64,000 bases of DNA from NCBI GenBank assembly GCA_016709385.1, contig JADJMW010000008.1:1-64000 (forward strand), in the 5' to 3' direction. The position numbers were made by a program, and so were the translations under genes. The notes below the pieces were generated by a model that was not told the origin of the DNA, ran no database searches, and worked only from the letters and a program-made list of their open reading frames with translations. The stretch is from Candidatus Rubrivivax defluviihabitans (GTDB taxonomy: Bacteria > Pseudomonadota > Gammaproteobacteria > Burkholderiales > Burkholderiaceae_C). This document shows positions 25,191 to 33,703 of the stretch, in pieces (positions within the stretch are counted from its first letter, which is position 1; each line of letters opens with the position of its first letter).

Positions 25191-25981
25191 CCCAGCGCGA
25201 GCAGGCGGCGGCGCTTCTGCGCCTGGTCGATCCAGCGCTGCAGCACGCGCTCGGCGGGGCCGGCCAGCTGGCGCCATTCGCAGCCCACGCGTCTGCCACC
25301 CGGCTGGCCCGAGGGGCTGCGGTCGGCACCGCCCAACGACGACACATGTCGCAGCGTGGCGGCGCAGGCGAACTGCGTCTCGGCGTCGAGCTCCAGCCGC
25401 AGCTCGCCCAGTTCGGTACCGGCTTGCAGCGGCGGCACGTCGGCCGGCAGGCAGAGGGCGCAGCCGCCGACGCTGACGTCGAGGATGCGCAGCGTCAGCG
25501 CCATTTCCGGTATCGAAGGATGGCGCAGCCGGGCCACCGGTGCCTGGCGTTGCGGCGGGCGAACGCGGTAGGCGCTGCGGCGCTGGAAGCGGTAGATCTC
25601 GGTCGGCAGCGCCGACTGCAGCACGCTGGCCGTGGCGCCGCGGACCAGCACCAGGTCGTGCAGGTCGAACTGCAGCTTCACGCTGTCGCAATAGGCCACG
25701 GCCACGGCTTCGTCGAAGGCCACCAGGCGCGCCAGCAGCGCCGACCCGGCGTCGGCGCTGAAGGTCATCCGCCGCTGCGGCGTGTCCAGCGCCCACAGCG
25801 TGGTCATGAGCATGTCGCCGCCGGGGCTGCCCAGCATCACCGGCACGTTGCCGTCGCGCAGTTCGCGCAGGACGCGCAGCCGCTCGGCCTCGGAGCGGAT
25901 ACGGAAGTCGGCCCAGGCGTCGGCATCGCCTGCGGCGTCGAGTTCGGCGGGTCGGGTGTCTTCGAACATCTCGCGTACCAC
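25187..25981 (-). CDS. ycgR: Flagellar brake protein YcgR (PilZ domain)
   Basis: A 264-residue c-di-GMP effector. The N-terminal YcgR domain (about 25-120) is followed by a PilZ domain with both ligand motifs: RFQRRSAYR (RxxxR, about 131-139) and DVSVGG (DxSxxG, 168-173). On binding c-di-GMP such proteins slow the flagellar motor. Its start lies 20 bases below fliT and its stop overlaps the pilin start, so it belongs to the fliD-fliS-fliT string. Confidence 0.92.
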   Translation of the reverse strand: MVREMFEDTRPAELDAAGDADAWADFRIRSEAERLRVLRELRDGNVPVMLGSPGGDMLMTTLWALDTPQRRMTFSADAGSALLARLVAFDEAVAVAYCDSVKLQFDLHDLVLVRGATASVLQSALPTEIYRFQRRSAYRVRPPQRQAPVARLRHPSIPEMALTLRILDVSVGGCALCLPADVPPLQAGTELGELRLELDAETQFACAATLRHVSSLGGADRSPSGQPGGRRVGCEWRQLAGPAERVLQRWIDQAQKRRRLLALG

Positions 25982-26001
25982 GTTCGGCGATGCAGCGGCG
26001 C

Positions 26002-26325
26002 TCAGTGCAGGGTCTGCCGGCGGCCGGCCAGCGTGTCTTCGAGGTCCTGCAGCCAGGGTTCGGCCAGGTGGCGGATCTCGGCGTCGTTGACCAGGATGCG
26101 CTGCATGATCCGCGACTTGATCTGCGCCGTCTGGCGCGCCGAGGCCGGCTCGGCCGCGGCGCCGTCAGCGGGCGCCTGCGCGGCGTGCTTGAGCTGGCTG
26201 ATCAGCAGCCCGCAGGCGCCTTCGAGCTTGACCACTTCGTCCCAGTGGCCGGCGCGGGCGGCCTCCAGCATGTCGGTGCTGGCGCGTTCGATGGCTTCGT
26301 AGTAGTTCAACAGTTCGGGTTGCAT
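26002..26325 (-). CDS. fliT: Flagellar export chaperone FliT
   Basis: A 107-residue helical protein starting MQPELLNYYEAIERAST. It has the small, alpha-helical, poorly conserved character of FliT, the chaperone of the cap protein FliD, and the expected place right after fliS. The ATG after the fliS stop is chosen; an ATG 19 codons earlier would overlap fliS. The C-terminal ILVNDAEIRHLAEPWLQDLEDTL is the most FliT-like part. Confidence 0.85.
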   Translation of the reverse strand: MQPELLNYYEAIERASTDMLEAARAGHWDEVVKLEGACGLLISQLKHAAQAPADGAAAEPASARQTAQIKSRIMQRILVNDAEIRHLAEPWLQDLEDTLAGRRQTLH

Positions 26326-26362
26326 CGGCGAGGCCCTGTTCGATGGGATGGGTCGCGGGCCT

Positions 26363-26800
26363 TCAGGCGCCGCGCAGTGCATCGGCTTGGACGCGGATCG
26401 AAGCCCAGGCCTCGCGCACCGGCGTCATGAGCGCGGCGCACTCTTCGATCGCGCCTTCGTCGTTCTTCAGGTTGGCGTGGGTCAGGCGCGCCGTGATGTA
26501 GGCGTACAGGTCGTGCAGGTCGCGCGCCAGGGCGCCGCCCTGTTGCAGGTTGAGCGCCGAACGCAGGCCTTCGTCGACGATGCGCACGGCGCGGCCGATG
26601 GCGCGGCCCTTGGCGGCGATATCGTTCGCACGCAGGGCGCCGCGGGCTTGCGCCAGCGACTCGAACAGGCCGTCGAACAGCATCGTGACCATCTGGTGCG
26701 GGGACGCGTCGCCGTGCACCTGGCTGTCGAGATGGACCTGCTGGTACAGACCGCAGTGCCGGGCGGCGCTGGTCGGGCGGAAGGCGGGAGTCGGGTACAT
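26363..26800 (-). CDS. fliS: Flagellin export chaperone FliS
   Basis: A 145-residue helical chaperone that keeps flagellin unfolded for export. Family marks are the N-terminal YQQVHLDSQV, PHQMVTMLFDGLFESLAQARGAL, DEGLRSALNLQQGGALARDLHDLYAYITARL and the C-terminal region with LMTPVREAW. The ATG gives MYPTPAFRPTSAARHCGLYQQV. It follows fliD after about 210 bases that show no clear promoter. Confidence 0.94.
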   Translation of the reverse strand: MYPTPAFRPTSAARHCGLYQQVHLDSQVHGDASPHQMVTMLFDGLFESLAQARGALRANDIAAKGRAIGRAVRIVDEGLRSALNLQQGGALARDLHDLYAYITARLTHANLKNDEGAIEECAALMTPVREAWASIRVQADALRGA

Positions 26801-27011
26801 GGTGTGGCGCGCGATGCGTCGGTGTCGGACCTGCCTGTATATCGGCCGGCCCGGCGGGCAGCTTGAGTGCGGCAACAGCGGGTGAATCGACGCTGAAGAC
26901 CGACCCGGCTGCTGCCGCCGGCGCGCGGCACCAGGCGGCGCGGATGGGCCGAGGCTCGTTCGCGCGTGACGGTGCCGCGGCGATGCACGGCGTGCGCGTT
27001 CGCCAGGCCGG

Positions 27012-28454
27012 TCAGCTGCCGTTGCTGCTGCGGTTCAGCAGGTCGACCTGCTGCGAGACATAGGCGCTCAGTCCGTTGAGCTGCGCCATCCGGCTGTCGA
27101 GCGCGGTGTACTGCGCGCGCAGCCGCGCCTCGACCATCGCCATGCGGTCGTTGAAGCGCTCCTGCTCGGTGCGGTTGCGCGACAGCCGCTGCTTCAGGCC
27201 GTCCTCGCGCGATTCGAGCGCGCCGCCGGTGCCGGCATTGAGGTCGGCCAACGCATCGAAGCGGCGCGCGATGCCCACCGCCAGCGGATTGCCGCCGCCG
27301 TCGGCGCTGAACAGCTTCGCCAGTTCCGGCAAGTTGGCCAATGCGCTGGCGAGCTTGCCGTCGTCGACCTTCAGCGATCCGTCGCGCTGCAGCGAGATGC
27401 CGGCCGACGACAAGGTGTCGAACACCGGCGAAGCGCTGGAGCCGGTGGCCACCAGCGAGCGCAGCTGGCCCTGCAGGGCCACGGCCACGCGGTCGCCCTG
27501 CAGCGTGGCCGAGGTCTTGGTATCGGCGTTGTAGCGGGTCTGGTCGGCGAGGAATTTGTTCGCTTCGTTGTAGGCGCCGACGAACTGCTGGATCAGCGCC
27601 TTCATCGCCTCGGTGTCGCGCGCCACGTTCACCTCCACCGGGCCGGTGGTGGTGCGGGCCACCTGCAGGGAGACACCGTCGACGAGGTCGTCGAGCTGGT
27701 TCGATGCCGAGACCACGGGCGCCCCATTGACGCTGGCGACGAGGTCCACCGCGCGCTGGTTGCCACTGGCCGGTGCGCCACCCGGCGGGTCGAAAGCCAG
27801 GCGCGACAGGCCGCTGTCGTCGAGCGGGTTGGCGTCGTCGTCGGTGGCCGTGATGCGAAAGCCGCTCTCGGCGCCGGTGGCGGTGGAACGCAGCACCAGG
27901 CGTGAACCCTGGCTGTCGTTCAGGATGGCCGCGGTGACGCCGGCGTCGGCGGCGTTGATCTTGTCGCGGATGCCGGCCAGGCTGTCTTCGCCGCTGCCGA
28001 TCACGACGGTGGCACTCTTCAGTGGCACGGTCGGCGTAAAGGCCAGGAAATCCTGGTTCCAGCTGCCGAATTCGATCATCAGCGTGCCGGTGCCCACGCT
28101 GGCGGCGGCCGAGGGGAGCCGGCTGGTCGCGACCGACTGCGCCTGGGCGAGCTGGGTCACCTCCACTTGAAGGTTCACCGGCGTGGCGCTGCCGCTGGAG
28201 GTGACGGTGAGGGCCGCGGTGTCGGCCGATGTGGCCCGGGTCTTGTTCCATGTCGCCGCCGTGGCCAGCTTCTCGGCCGCGTCGCCGAGCGCGGCGATGC
28301 GCGACTTCAGCGCACCGTAGGTGGAGAGCTGGGTTTGCGTGGTGCTGGCGGTTTCCTGCAGGCGCGCCAGCGGCCGGCTCTCGATGGCCAGCAGCTGGCT
28401 GATGATGGAGTTGACATCGAGGCCGCTGCCGATGCCGGTGGACTGAATGGCCAT
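27012..28454 (-). CDS. fliD: Flagellar filament cap protein FliD
   Basis: A 480-residue secreted cap protein. The N-terminal domain has GIGSGLDVNSIISQLLAIESRPLARL, and the C-terminal helical domain ends with ALDSRMAQLNGLSAYVSQQVDLLN, both typical of FliD and able to form coiled coils inside the filament. A central variable domain contains the hook IN-like segment (ADAGVTAAILNDSQGSRLVLRST). It has a strong ribosome site (GGGAG) and a near-perfect sigma-28 promoter just upstream. Confidence 0.96.
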   Translation of the reverse strand: MAIQSTGIGSGLDVNSIISQLLAIESRPLARLQETASTTQTQLSTYGALKSRIAALGDAAEKLATAATWNKTRATSADTAALTVTSSGSATPVNLQVEVTQLAQAQSVATSRLPSAAASVGTGTLMIEFGSWNQDFLAFTPTVPLKSATVVIGSGEDSLAGIRDKINAADAGVTAAILNDSQGSRLVLRSTATGAESGFRITATDDDANPLDDSGLSRLAFDPPGGAPASGNQRAVDLVASVNGAPVVSASNQLDDLVDGVSLQVARTTTGPVEVNVARDTEAMKALIQQFVGAYNEANKFLADQTRYNADTKTSATLQGDRVAVALQGQLRSLVATGSSASPVFDTLSSAGISLQRDGSLKVDDGKLASALANLPELAKLFSADGGGNPLAVGIARRFDALADLNAGTGGALESREDGLKQRLSRNRTEQERFNDRMAMVEARLRAQYTALDSRMAQLNGLSAYVSQQVDLLNRSSNGS

Positions 28455-28478
28455 GCCGATCTCCCGATCCTTGGCGGT

Positions 28479-28505
28479 CTATCGGCAGCGCGGCTCGGTT
28501 CTTTA
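28479..28505 (-). promoter_or_regulatory. Sigma-28 (FliA) promoter of fliD
   Basis: On the minus strand: TAAAGAAC, then 11 bases, then GCCGATAG. This matches the FliA consensus TAAAGTTT-N11-GCCGATAA at 6 of 8 and 7 of 8 positions with exact spacing. Transcription would start about 18 bases before the fliD ATG. Confidence 0.85.
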
Positions 28506-28555
28506 GCGGTGCGGCGCAGAATTCTTCGCGTGCCCGCCGGGGCCGAGGCCGGACT

Positions 28556-29707
28556 TCAGCGCTGCAGCAACTGCAGCACCTGCTGCGGCAACTGGTTGGC
28601 CTGGGCGACCATGGCAGTGCCGGCCTGCTGCAGGATCTGGGCGCGCGACATGTTGGCGGTCTCGGCCGCGAAGTCGGCGTCCATGATGCGGCCGCGCGCG
28701 GCGGCCAGGTTCTCGGCGCTGACGGCGATATTGCCGATCACGGTCTCGAAGCGGCTCTGCACCGCACCCAGGTTGGCACGCGAGGTATTGATCTGGGCCA
28801 GCGCCTTGTCCACCTGCACCAGCGCCGTCTGTGCGCTGCCGAAACCGCTGACGTTCAGCCCGGCGATCCCGGTGGTGGCGACGGCGGCGGTGGTGGCGTT
28901 GGCAAAGCCGGCGACGGTGGCGTCGTTGGTGGTGCCGGTGATCACGATCGAAGCGTTGTTGTTGCGCAGACTGATCTGGCCGGTGGCGGCGTCGTAGGAC
29001 GCCGAGGTGCCGCTCTGCGCCGAAACGCTGTTGATGGCCGCCACCAGCTGGTTGGCCCGTTCACCGGCGCTGCCGGCGGCAGGCAAGGCGCCGATGTCGA
29101 CGCCGTTGATCACGACGCCACCGGCGGCAACGGCCGTGGCGAAGCCGCTCAGGCCGCTGGCCGCCACCGACGCGGTGGCAATGTTGGTGGTGCCGCCGAG
29201 TTGCGCCAGCGTGGCGTTGGCGATCGAGGCCACGGTGATGGTCTCGCCGGCGTTGGCGCCCACCTGGAACTGCTGCGAGGTGAAGGTGCCGTCGAGCAGC
29301 TTGGTGTCGTTGAAGCTCGTCTGCGTGGCGACGCGGGCGATTTCGTCCTTCAGCGAGGTGACCTCGGCGTTGAGCGCGTCGCGGTCGGTCTGGCTGTTCG
29401 TCGCGTTGGAGGCCTGCACCGCCAGTTCGCGGATGCGCTGCAGCATGTCGCCGACCTTGCCCAAGGCGCCCTCCGCGGTCTGGGCCAGCGAGATGCCGTC
29501 GTTGGCGTTGCGCGCCGCCACCGTCATGCCCCGCACCTGCGTATTCATGCGCTCGGCGATGGCCAGGCCGGCGGCGTCGTCCTTGGCGCTGTTGACGCGC
29601 AGGCCCGACGACAAGCGTTGCATCGAGGTGGCCAGCGTGGACTGACTCGTATTCAGGTTGCGCTGGGCGTTCAACGAAACGATGTTCGTGTTGATCGTCT
29701 GGGCCAT
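28556..29707 (-). CDS. fliC: Flagellin (proximal copy)
   Basis: A 383-residue flagellin with the conserved N-terminal domain (MAQTINTNIVSLNAQRNL, then LSSGLRVNSAKDDAAGLAIAERM) and C-terminal domain (RANLGAVQSRFETVIGNI to QANQLPQQVLQLLQR). The short central domain carries a flagellin IN motif (GVVINGVDIGALPAAGS). It is very similar over its whole length to the neighbouring flagellin. Its ribosome site is GGAGA. I could not find a sigma-28 promoter in the 209 bases upstream, and a strong terminator for the other flagellin lies there, so its transcription start is unclear. Confidence 0.96.
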   Translation of the reverse strand: MAQTINTNIVSLNAQRNLNTSQSTLATSMQRLSSGLRVNSAKDDAAGLAIAERMNTQVRGMTVAARNANDGISLAQTAEGALGKVGDMLQRIRELAVQASNATNSQTDRDALNAEVTSLKDEIARVATQTSFNDTKLLDGTFTSQQFQVGANAGETITVASIANATLAQLGGTTNIATASVAASGLSGFATAVAAGGVVINGVDIGALPAAGSAGERANQLVAAINSVSAQSGTSASYDAATGQISLRNNNASIVITGTTNDATVAGFANATTAAVATTGIAGLNVSGFGSAQTALVQVDKALAQINTSRANLGAVQSRFETVIGNIAVSAENLAAARGRIMDADFAAETANMSRAQILQQAGTAMVAQANQLPQQVLQLLQR

Positions 29708-29861
29708 GTGGGCATCTCCGGGCTTCGGTGTCGGGTCAGACCCTCGCGGGCCGGTTGGACAGGCTGCCTTTCGAGATGCCTGCCGGTGTGCCAATGGTCG
29801 GCAATCCGCCGTGGCCCGAAGCGCCGATAAGCCGAGTCAAGCCCGGCCATTTCGCGGCCGC

Positions 29862-29888
29862 AAATGAGAAAAGGGCCCCGAAGGGCCC
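29862..29888 (-). terminator. Rho-independent terminator after the distal flagellin
   Basis: On the minus strand GGGCCC-TTCG-GGGCCC is followed by TTTTCTCATTT. A six-pair GC stem with a UUCG tetraloop and a T-rich tail is a textbook terminator. It lies about 28 bases after the stop of the upstream flagellin and should stop read-through into the second one. Confidence 0.88.
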
Positions 29889-29916
29889 CGCGCGCTGCGC
29901 CCGAAATCCGGGCTGC

Positions 29917-31065
29917 TCAGCGCAGCAACTGAAGCACCTGTTGAGGCAACTGGTTGGCCTGGGCGACCATGGCGGTGCCGGCCTGCTGCAGGATCTGGGC
30001 GCGCGAGAAGTTGGCCGTTTCCTGGGCGAAGTCGGCGTCGACGATGCGGCCGCGGGCCGCCGCCACGTTTTCGCTCGCGATCTGGATGTTCGAGACCACG
30101 TTCTCGAACCGGCTCTGCAGCGCACCCAGGTTGGCGCGCGAGGTGTTGATCTGCGCCAAAGCCTTGTCCACCTGCACCAGCGCCGTCTGCGCGCCGCCGA
30201 AACCGCTGACGTCCAGCCCGGAGATGCCCGTGGTGGCGACGGCCGCGGTGGAGCCGTTGGCGAAGCCGGCCACGGTGGCGTTGTTGGTGGTGCCGGTGAT
30301 GACGATCGCGGCGTTGTTGTTGCGCAGACTGATCTGACCGGTGGCAGCGTCGTACGACGCTGACGTATTGGTCTGCGCCGAGACATTGTTGATCGCGGCC
30401 ACCAGCTGGTTGGCCCGTTCGCCGGCACTGCCGGCAGCGGAGATCGCGCCGATGTCGACGCCGTTGATCACCACGCCGCCGGCGGCGATGCCGGTGGCGA
30501 AACCGCTCAGCCCGCTCGCCGCCACCGACGCGGTGGCGATATTGGTCGTGCCGCCGAGCGTGGCCAGCGTGGCGTTGGCGATCGAGGCCACGGTGATGGT
30601 CTCACCGGCATTGGTGCCCACCTGGAACTGCTGCGATGAGAACGTGCCGTCGAGCAACTTGGTGCCATTGAAGCTGGTCTGCGTGGCGACGCGGGCGATT
30701 TCGTCCTTCAGCGAGGTGACTTCGGCGTTGAGTGCGTCGCGGTCGGTCTGGCTGTTGGTGGCGTTGGACGACTGCACCGCCAGTTCGCGGATGCGCTGCA
30801 GCATGTCGCCGACCTTGCCCAGCGCACCTTCGGCGGTCTGGGCCAGCGAGATGCCGTCGTTGGCGTTGCGCGCCGCCACGGCAAAGCCGCGCACCTGTGC
30901 ATTCATGCGCTCCGAGATGGCCAGGCCGGCGGCGTCGTCCTTGGCGCTGTTGACGCGCAGACCCGATGACAGGCGCTGCATCGAGGTGGCCAGCGAGGAC
31001 TGCGTCGAGCCCAGGTTGCGCTGGGCCGTCAACGAAATGACATTGGTATTGATGGACAGGGACAT
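29917..31065 (-). CDS. fliC: Flagellin (distal copy, sigma-28 driven)
   Basis: A 382-residue flagellin starting MSLSINTNVISLTAQRNLGS and ending QANQLPQQVLQLLR. Most of the length matches its neighbour nearly residue for residue, including the central IN motif (GVVINGVDIGAISAAGS); differences cluster in the first 30 residues and near the C-terminal helix (ENVVSNIQIASENVAAARG). The ATG has GGAG upstream. A good sigma-28 promoter lies about 250 bases upstream, leaving an unusually long leader, and a UUCG terminator follows the gene. It is probably the main filament gene. Confidence 0.96.
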   Translation of the reverse strand: MSLSINTNVISLTAQRNLGSTQSSLATSMQRLSSGLRVNSAKDDAAGLAISERMNAQVRGFAVAARNANDGISLAQTAEGALGKVGDMLQRIRELAVQSSNATNSQTDRDALNAEVTSLKDEIARVATQTSFNGTKLLDGTFSSQQFQVGTNAGETITVASIANATLATLGGTTNIATASVAASGLSGFATGIAAGGVVINGVDIGAISAAGSAGERANQLVAAINNVSAQTNTSASYDAATGQISLRNNNAAIVITGTTNNATVAGFANGSTAAVATTGISGLDVSGFGGAQTALVQVDKALAQINTSRANLGALQSRFENVVSNIQIASENVAAARGRIVDADFAQETANFSRAQILQQAGTAMVAQANQLPQQVLQLLR

Positions 31066-31313
31066 GAAGATTCTCCGAAATGTTGATGACCACAGGCAAG
31101 TGCCTGGCAGGCGCCGCGGCCGAAATCCTTGGGCAAACGCCGCCTGCCTGCAACTCCCGCAGCACGCGGCCTGGTGCCCGCGATGCCGCGAAACCCGCCC
31201 GGGCCTCTTCGTTGCCGGCGCCTGCTTGACCAGGCCTTGATCCTGGCTGCAGTCGCCGAACCCCGTTCTTGGTCCGGACCCCGTGCCGGCACTGGGCAGG
31301 CACGTTGAAGCCG
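31066..31313 (-). other. Long 5' leader of the distal flagellin gene
   Basis: About 240 bases lie between the sigma-28 promoter and the flagellin ATG. They carry no gene. The stretch has GGA triplets, including one in the ribosome site (CGGAGAA) and one in AAGGATTTCGG, which could be bound by a CsrA-type regulator as in other flagellin leaders; this is inference. A short inverted match, AGGCACTTGCCT, lies near the start codon side. Confidence 0.5.
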
Positions 31314-31340
31314 TTTTCGTCAACTGCCGCAAAAGCTTTA
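31314..31340 (-). promoter_or_regulatory. Sigma-28 (FliA) promoter of the distal flagellin
   Basis: On the minus strand: TAAAGCTT, 11 bases, GACGAAAA. The -35 box matches the consensus at 7 of 8 positions and the -10 box at 6 of 8 with exact N11 spacing. The predicted start is about 240 bases from the ATG. Confidence 0.75.
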
Positions 31341-31417
31341 GCACCCGGCTGTGGCGGCGCCGCCTCGGCCCGCACGGCGCGGTGACAATGTCGCGCCGCC
31401 ATCACCGAAGCACCGCC

Positions 31418-32452
31418 ATGAACGACCCCATCGACCTGCGCTCCGACACCGTCACCCGCCCCAGCGCCGCCATGCGCGCGGCGATGGCCGCCGCGCCGGT
31501 GGGCGACAGCCAGTACGGCGAGGATCCGACGACGAACCTGCTGCAGGAACGCTGCGCGCAACTGCTGGGCAAGGAGGCGGCGCTGTGGCTGCCCTCGGGC
31601 ACCATGGCCAACCAGGTGGCGCTGCGCGTGCTCGCGCGGCCGGGCGACGAGGTCGTGACCAGCCGCGAGGCGCACGCCGGCTGGCACGAGACCGGCGGCG
31701 CGGCGGCCAATGCCGGCGTGCAACTGGTGGAGGTGGGCTGCGGCGGGCTGTTCACGGCGGAAGATTTCGAAGCCGCGATCAAGCCGCGCGGCCTGCCGGT
31801 ATTTCCGCCCACCACGCTGGTGGAGATCGAGAACACCCACAACCGCGGTGGCGGCATCGTCTTCCCGCAGCACGAGGCCGTGCGCATCTGCCAGGCAGCG
31901 CGCGAACGCGGCATGTCGAGTTTTCTCGACGGCGCGCGGCTGTGGAATGCGGCCGTGGCCAGCGGCCGCAGCGAAGCGGAACTCGCGGCACCCTTCGACT
32001 TGGTGGCGGTGGCCTTTTCCAAGGGCCTGGGCGCGCCGGGGGGCTCGTTGCTGGCCGGCCGCCGCGTGCTCATCGCCGCCGCCGACCGCCACCGCCGCAT
32101 GCTGGGTGGCGCCATGCGGCAGACCGGCATCTTTGCCGCCGCGGCGCTGCACGGGCTGGATCATCATCGCCAGCGTCTGGCCGAAGACCACCGGCATGCT
32201 CGGGTGCTGGCCGAAGCGCTGGCCGCCTGTCCGGCGGTGGTCATCGACCTGGCCACGGTGCAGACCAACATCGTCGTCTTCCAGCTCGCCGCTGGCGCGC
32301 CCGACGCCGCAGCGCTGGTGGGCCGGGCGCGCGAGCGCGGCGTGCTGCTCAATGCCTTCGCGGCGCGCACGGTGCGCGCGGTGACGCACCTGGACGTGAG
32401 CGGCGGGCAGGTGGCCCGCGCCGCTGCAGTGCTGCGTGAATTGCTGGGCTGA
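31418..32452 (+). CDS. ltaE: Low-specificity L-threonine aldolase
   Basis: A 344-residue PLP enzyme splitting L-threonine or L-allo-threonine into glycine and acetaldehyde. It opens DLRSDTVTRPSAAMRAAMAAAPVGDSQYGEDPT, the family signature. The PLP lysine lies in VAFSKGLGAPGGSLLAG, and FLDGARLWNAA supplies the cofactor-binding Asp and Arg. Length is normal. An ATG 30 bases upstream is in frame but gives an arginine-rich extension, so the ATG before NDPIDLRSDT is used. It is divergent from the flagellin gene. Confidence 0.95.
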   Translation: MNDPIDLRSDTVTRPSAAMRAAMAAAPVGDSQYGEDPTTNLLQERCAQLLGKEAALWLPSGTMANQVALRVLARPGDEVVTSREAHAGWHETGGAAANAGVQLVEVGCGGLFTAEDFEAAIKPRGLPVFPPTTLVEIENTHNRGGGIVFPQHEAVRICQAARERGMSSFLDGARLWNAAVASGRSEAELAAPFDLVAVAFSKGLGAPGGSLLAGRRVLIAAADRHRRMLGGAMRQTGIFAAAALHGLDHHRQRLAEDHRHARVLAEALAACPAVVIDLATVQTNIVVFQLAAGAPDAAALVGRARERGVLLNAFAARTVRAVTHLDVSGGQVARAAAVLRELLG

Positions 32453-32466
32453 GCAGGGCGCGCCGG

Positions 32467-33009
32467 TCAGCGCGTGGCCGGGTGTGCCAGGTCGCGGATC
32501 AGCGTCGGGCCCGCGCGGCGCTCCACCTCGGCCGCCAGGCCCTTGAACCAGCCCAGCGATGCCAGCGCCTCGAGCAGCACGAACATCGGCGCCACCAGCA
32601 GGCCCGTCAGGTCGTCGACGAAGGCGGGCTTGCGGCCCTCGTAGTAATGGCCGACGAACTGGACGATCCAGCCGACGACGAAGAAACCGAGGCCCCAGCC
32701 CAGCCAGCCCGCCAGGCCGCCCGGTACGGCATGGGCCAGCAGGACGAACAAGCCGACCGCCAGCGCCGTGATGGCGCCCAAGGCGGCATGGCCCCGGGTC
32801 AGGTACCAGGCCGCTGCCAGGCTGTAGGCGAGCCAGGCAGGGGTCAGCGCCAGGTTCCCTGCCGTGATCGCGGGTCGGGCCAGCAGCACGCCGGCGCCGA
32901 AGACGATCATCGGCACACCGACGAAGTGGGTGGCGATATTGCGCCGGTCGCGGTGGTAGGCGGCGTAATCGGCCAGCAGATCGACGGCGGGGCGGAAGGG
33001 CGTGGCCAT
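32467..33009 (-). CDS. Mpo1-like (DUF962) membrane protein
   Basis: A 180-residue protein with four to five hydrophobic segments. The family histidines are in YAAYHRDRRNIATHFVGVP near the start and FVGHYYEGRKPAFVDDLTGLLVAPMF near the end. Yeast Mpo1 is an iron-dependent dioxygenase acting on 2-hydroxy fatty acids; bacterial members are uncharacterised, so the activity is inference. A good ribosome site (GGAGA) supports the chosen ATG. It is divergent from dcd. Confidence 0.85.
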   Translation of the reverse strand: MATPFRPAVDLLADYAAYHRDRRNIATHFVGVPMIVFGAGVLLARPAITAGNLALTPAWLAYSLAAAWYLTRGHAALGAITALAVGLFVLLAHAVPGGLAGWLGWGLGFFVVGWIVQFVGHYYEGRKPAFVDDLTGLLVAPMFVLLEALASLGWFKGLAAEVERRAGPTLIRDLAHPATR

Positions 33010-33077
33010 GGCGGGTCTCCGTGAGGCACCCATGCTAGCGCAGCCTCCTAGAATCAGCGCAGCTTCGAAGGGGTGGC

Positions 33078-33642
<565 letters not shown>

Positions 33643-33647
<5 letters not shown>

Positions 33648-33686
33648 ACGACACCTGAACGAAGCCTGAACCAGGCTTGAACATTG
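33643..33686 (+). repeat. Four tandem 11-bp repeats after dcd
   Basis: Four consecutive 11-base units share C[CT]TGAAC: CCTGAACGACA, CCTGAACGAAG, CCTGAACCAGG, CTTGAACATTG. The array begins in the last codons of dcd, takes in its TGA stop, and fills the gap to the next gene. Each unit contains an in-phase-shifted TGA, so all three frames are closed here. Confidence 0.85.
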
Positions 33687-33703
33687 CCTGCAGGGAGCAA
33701 GCC

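Noticed and set aside
29823..29830. GCCGATAA on the plus strand, a perfect sigma-28 -10 box
   Set aside because: It points away from the flagellin gene and has no TAAA-type -35 element at the right distance.
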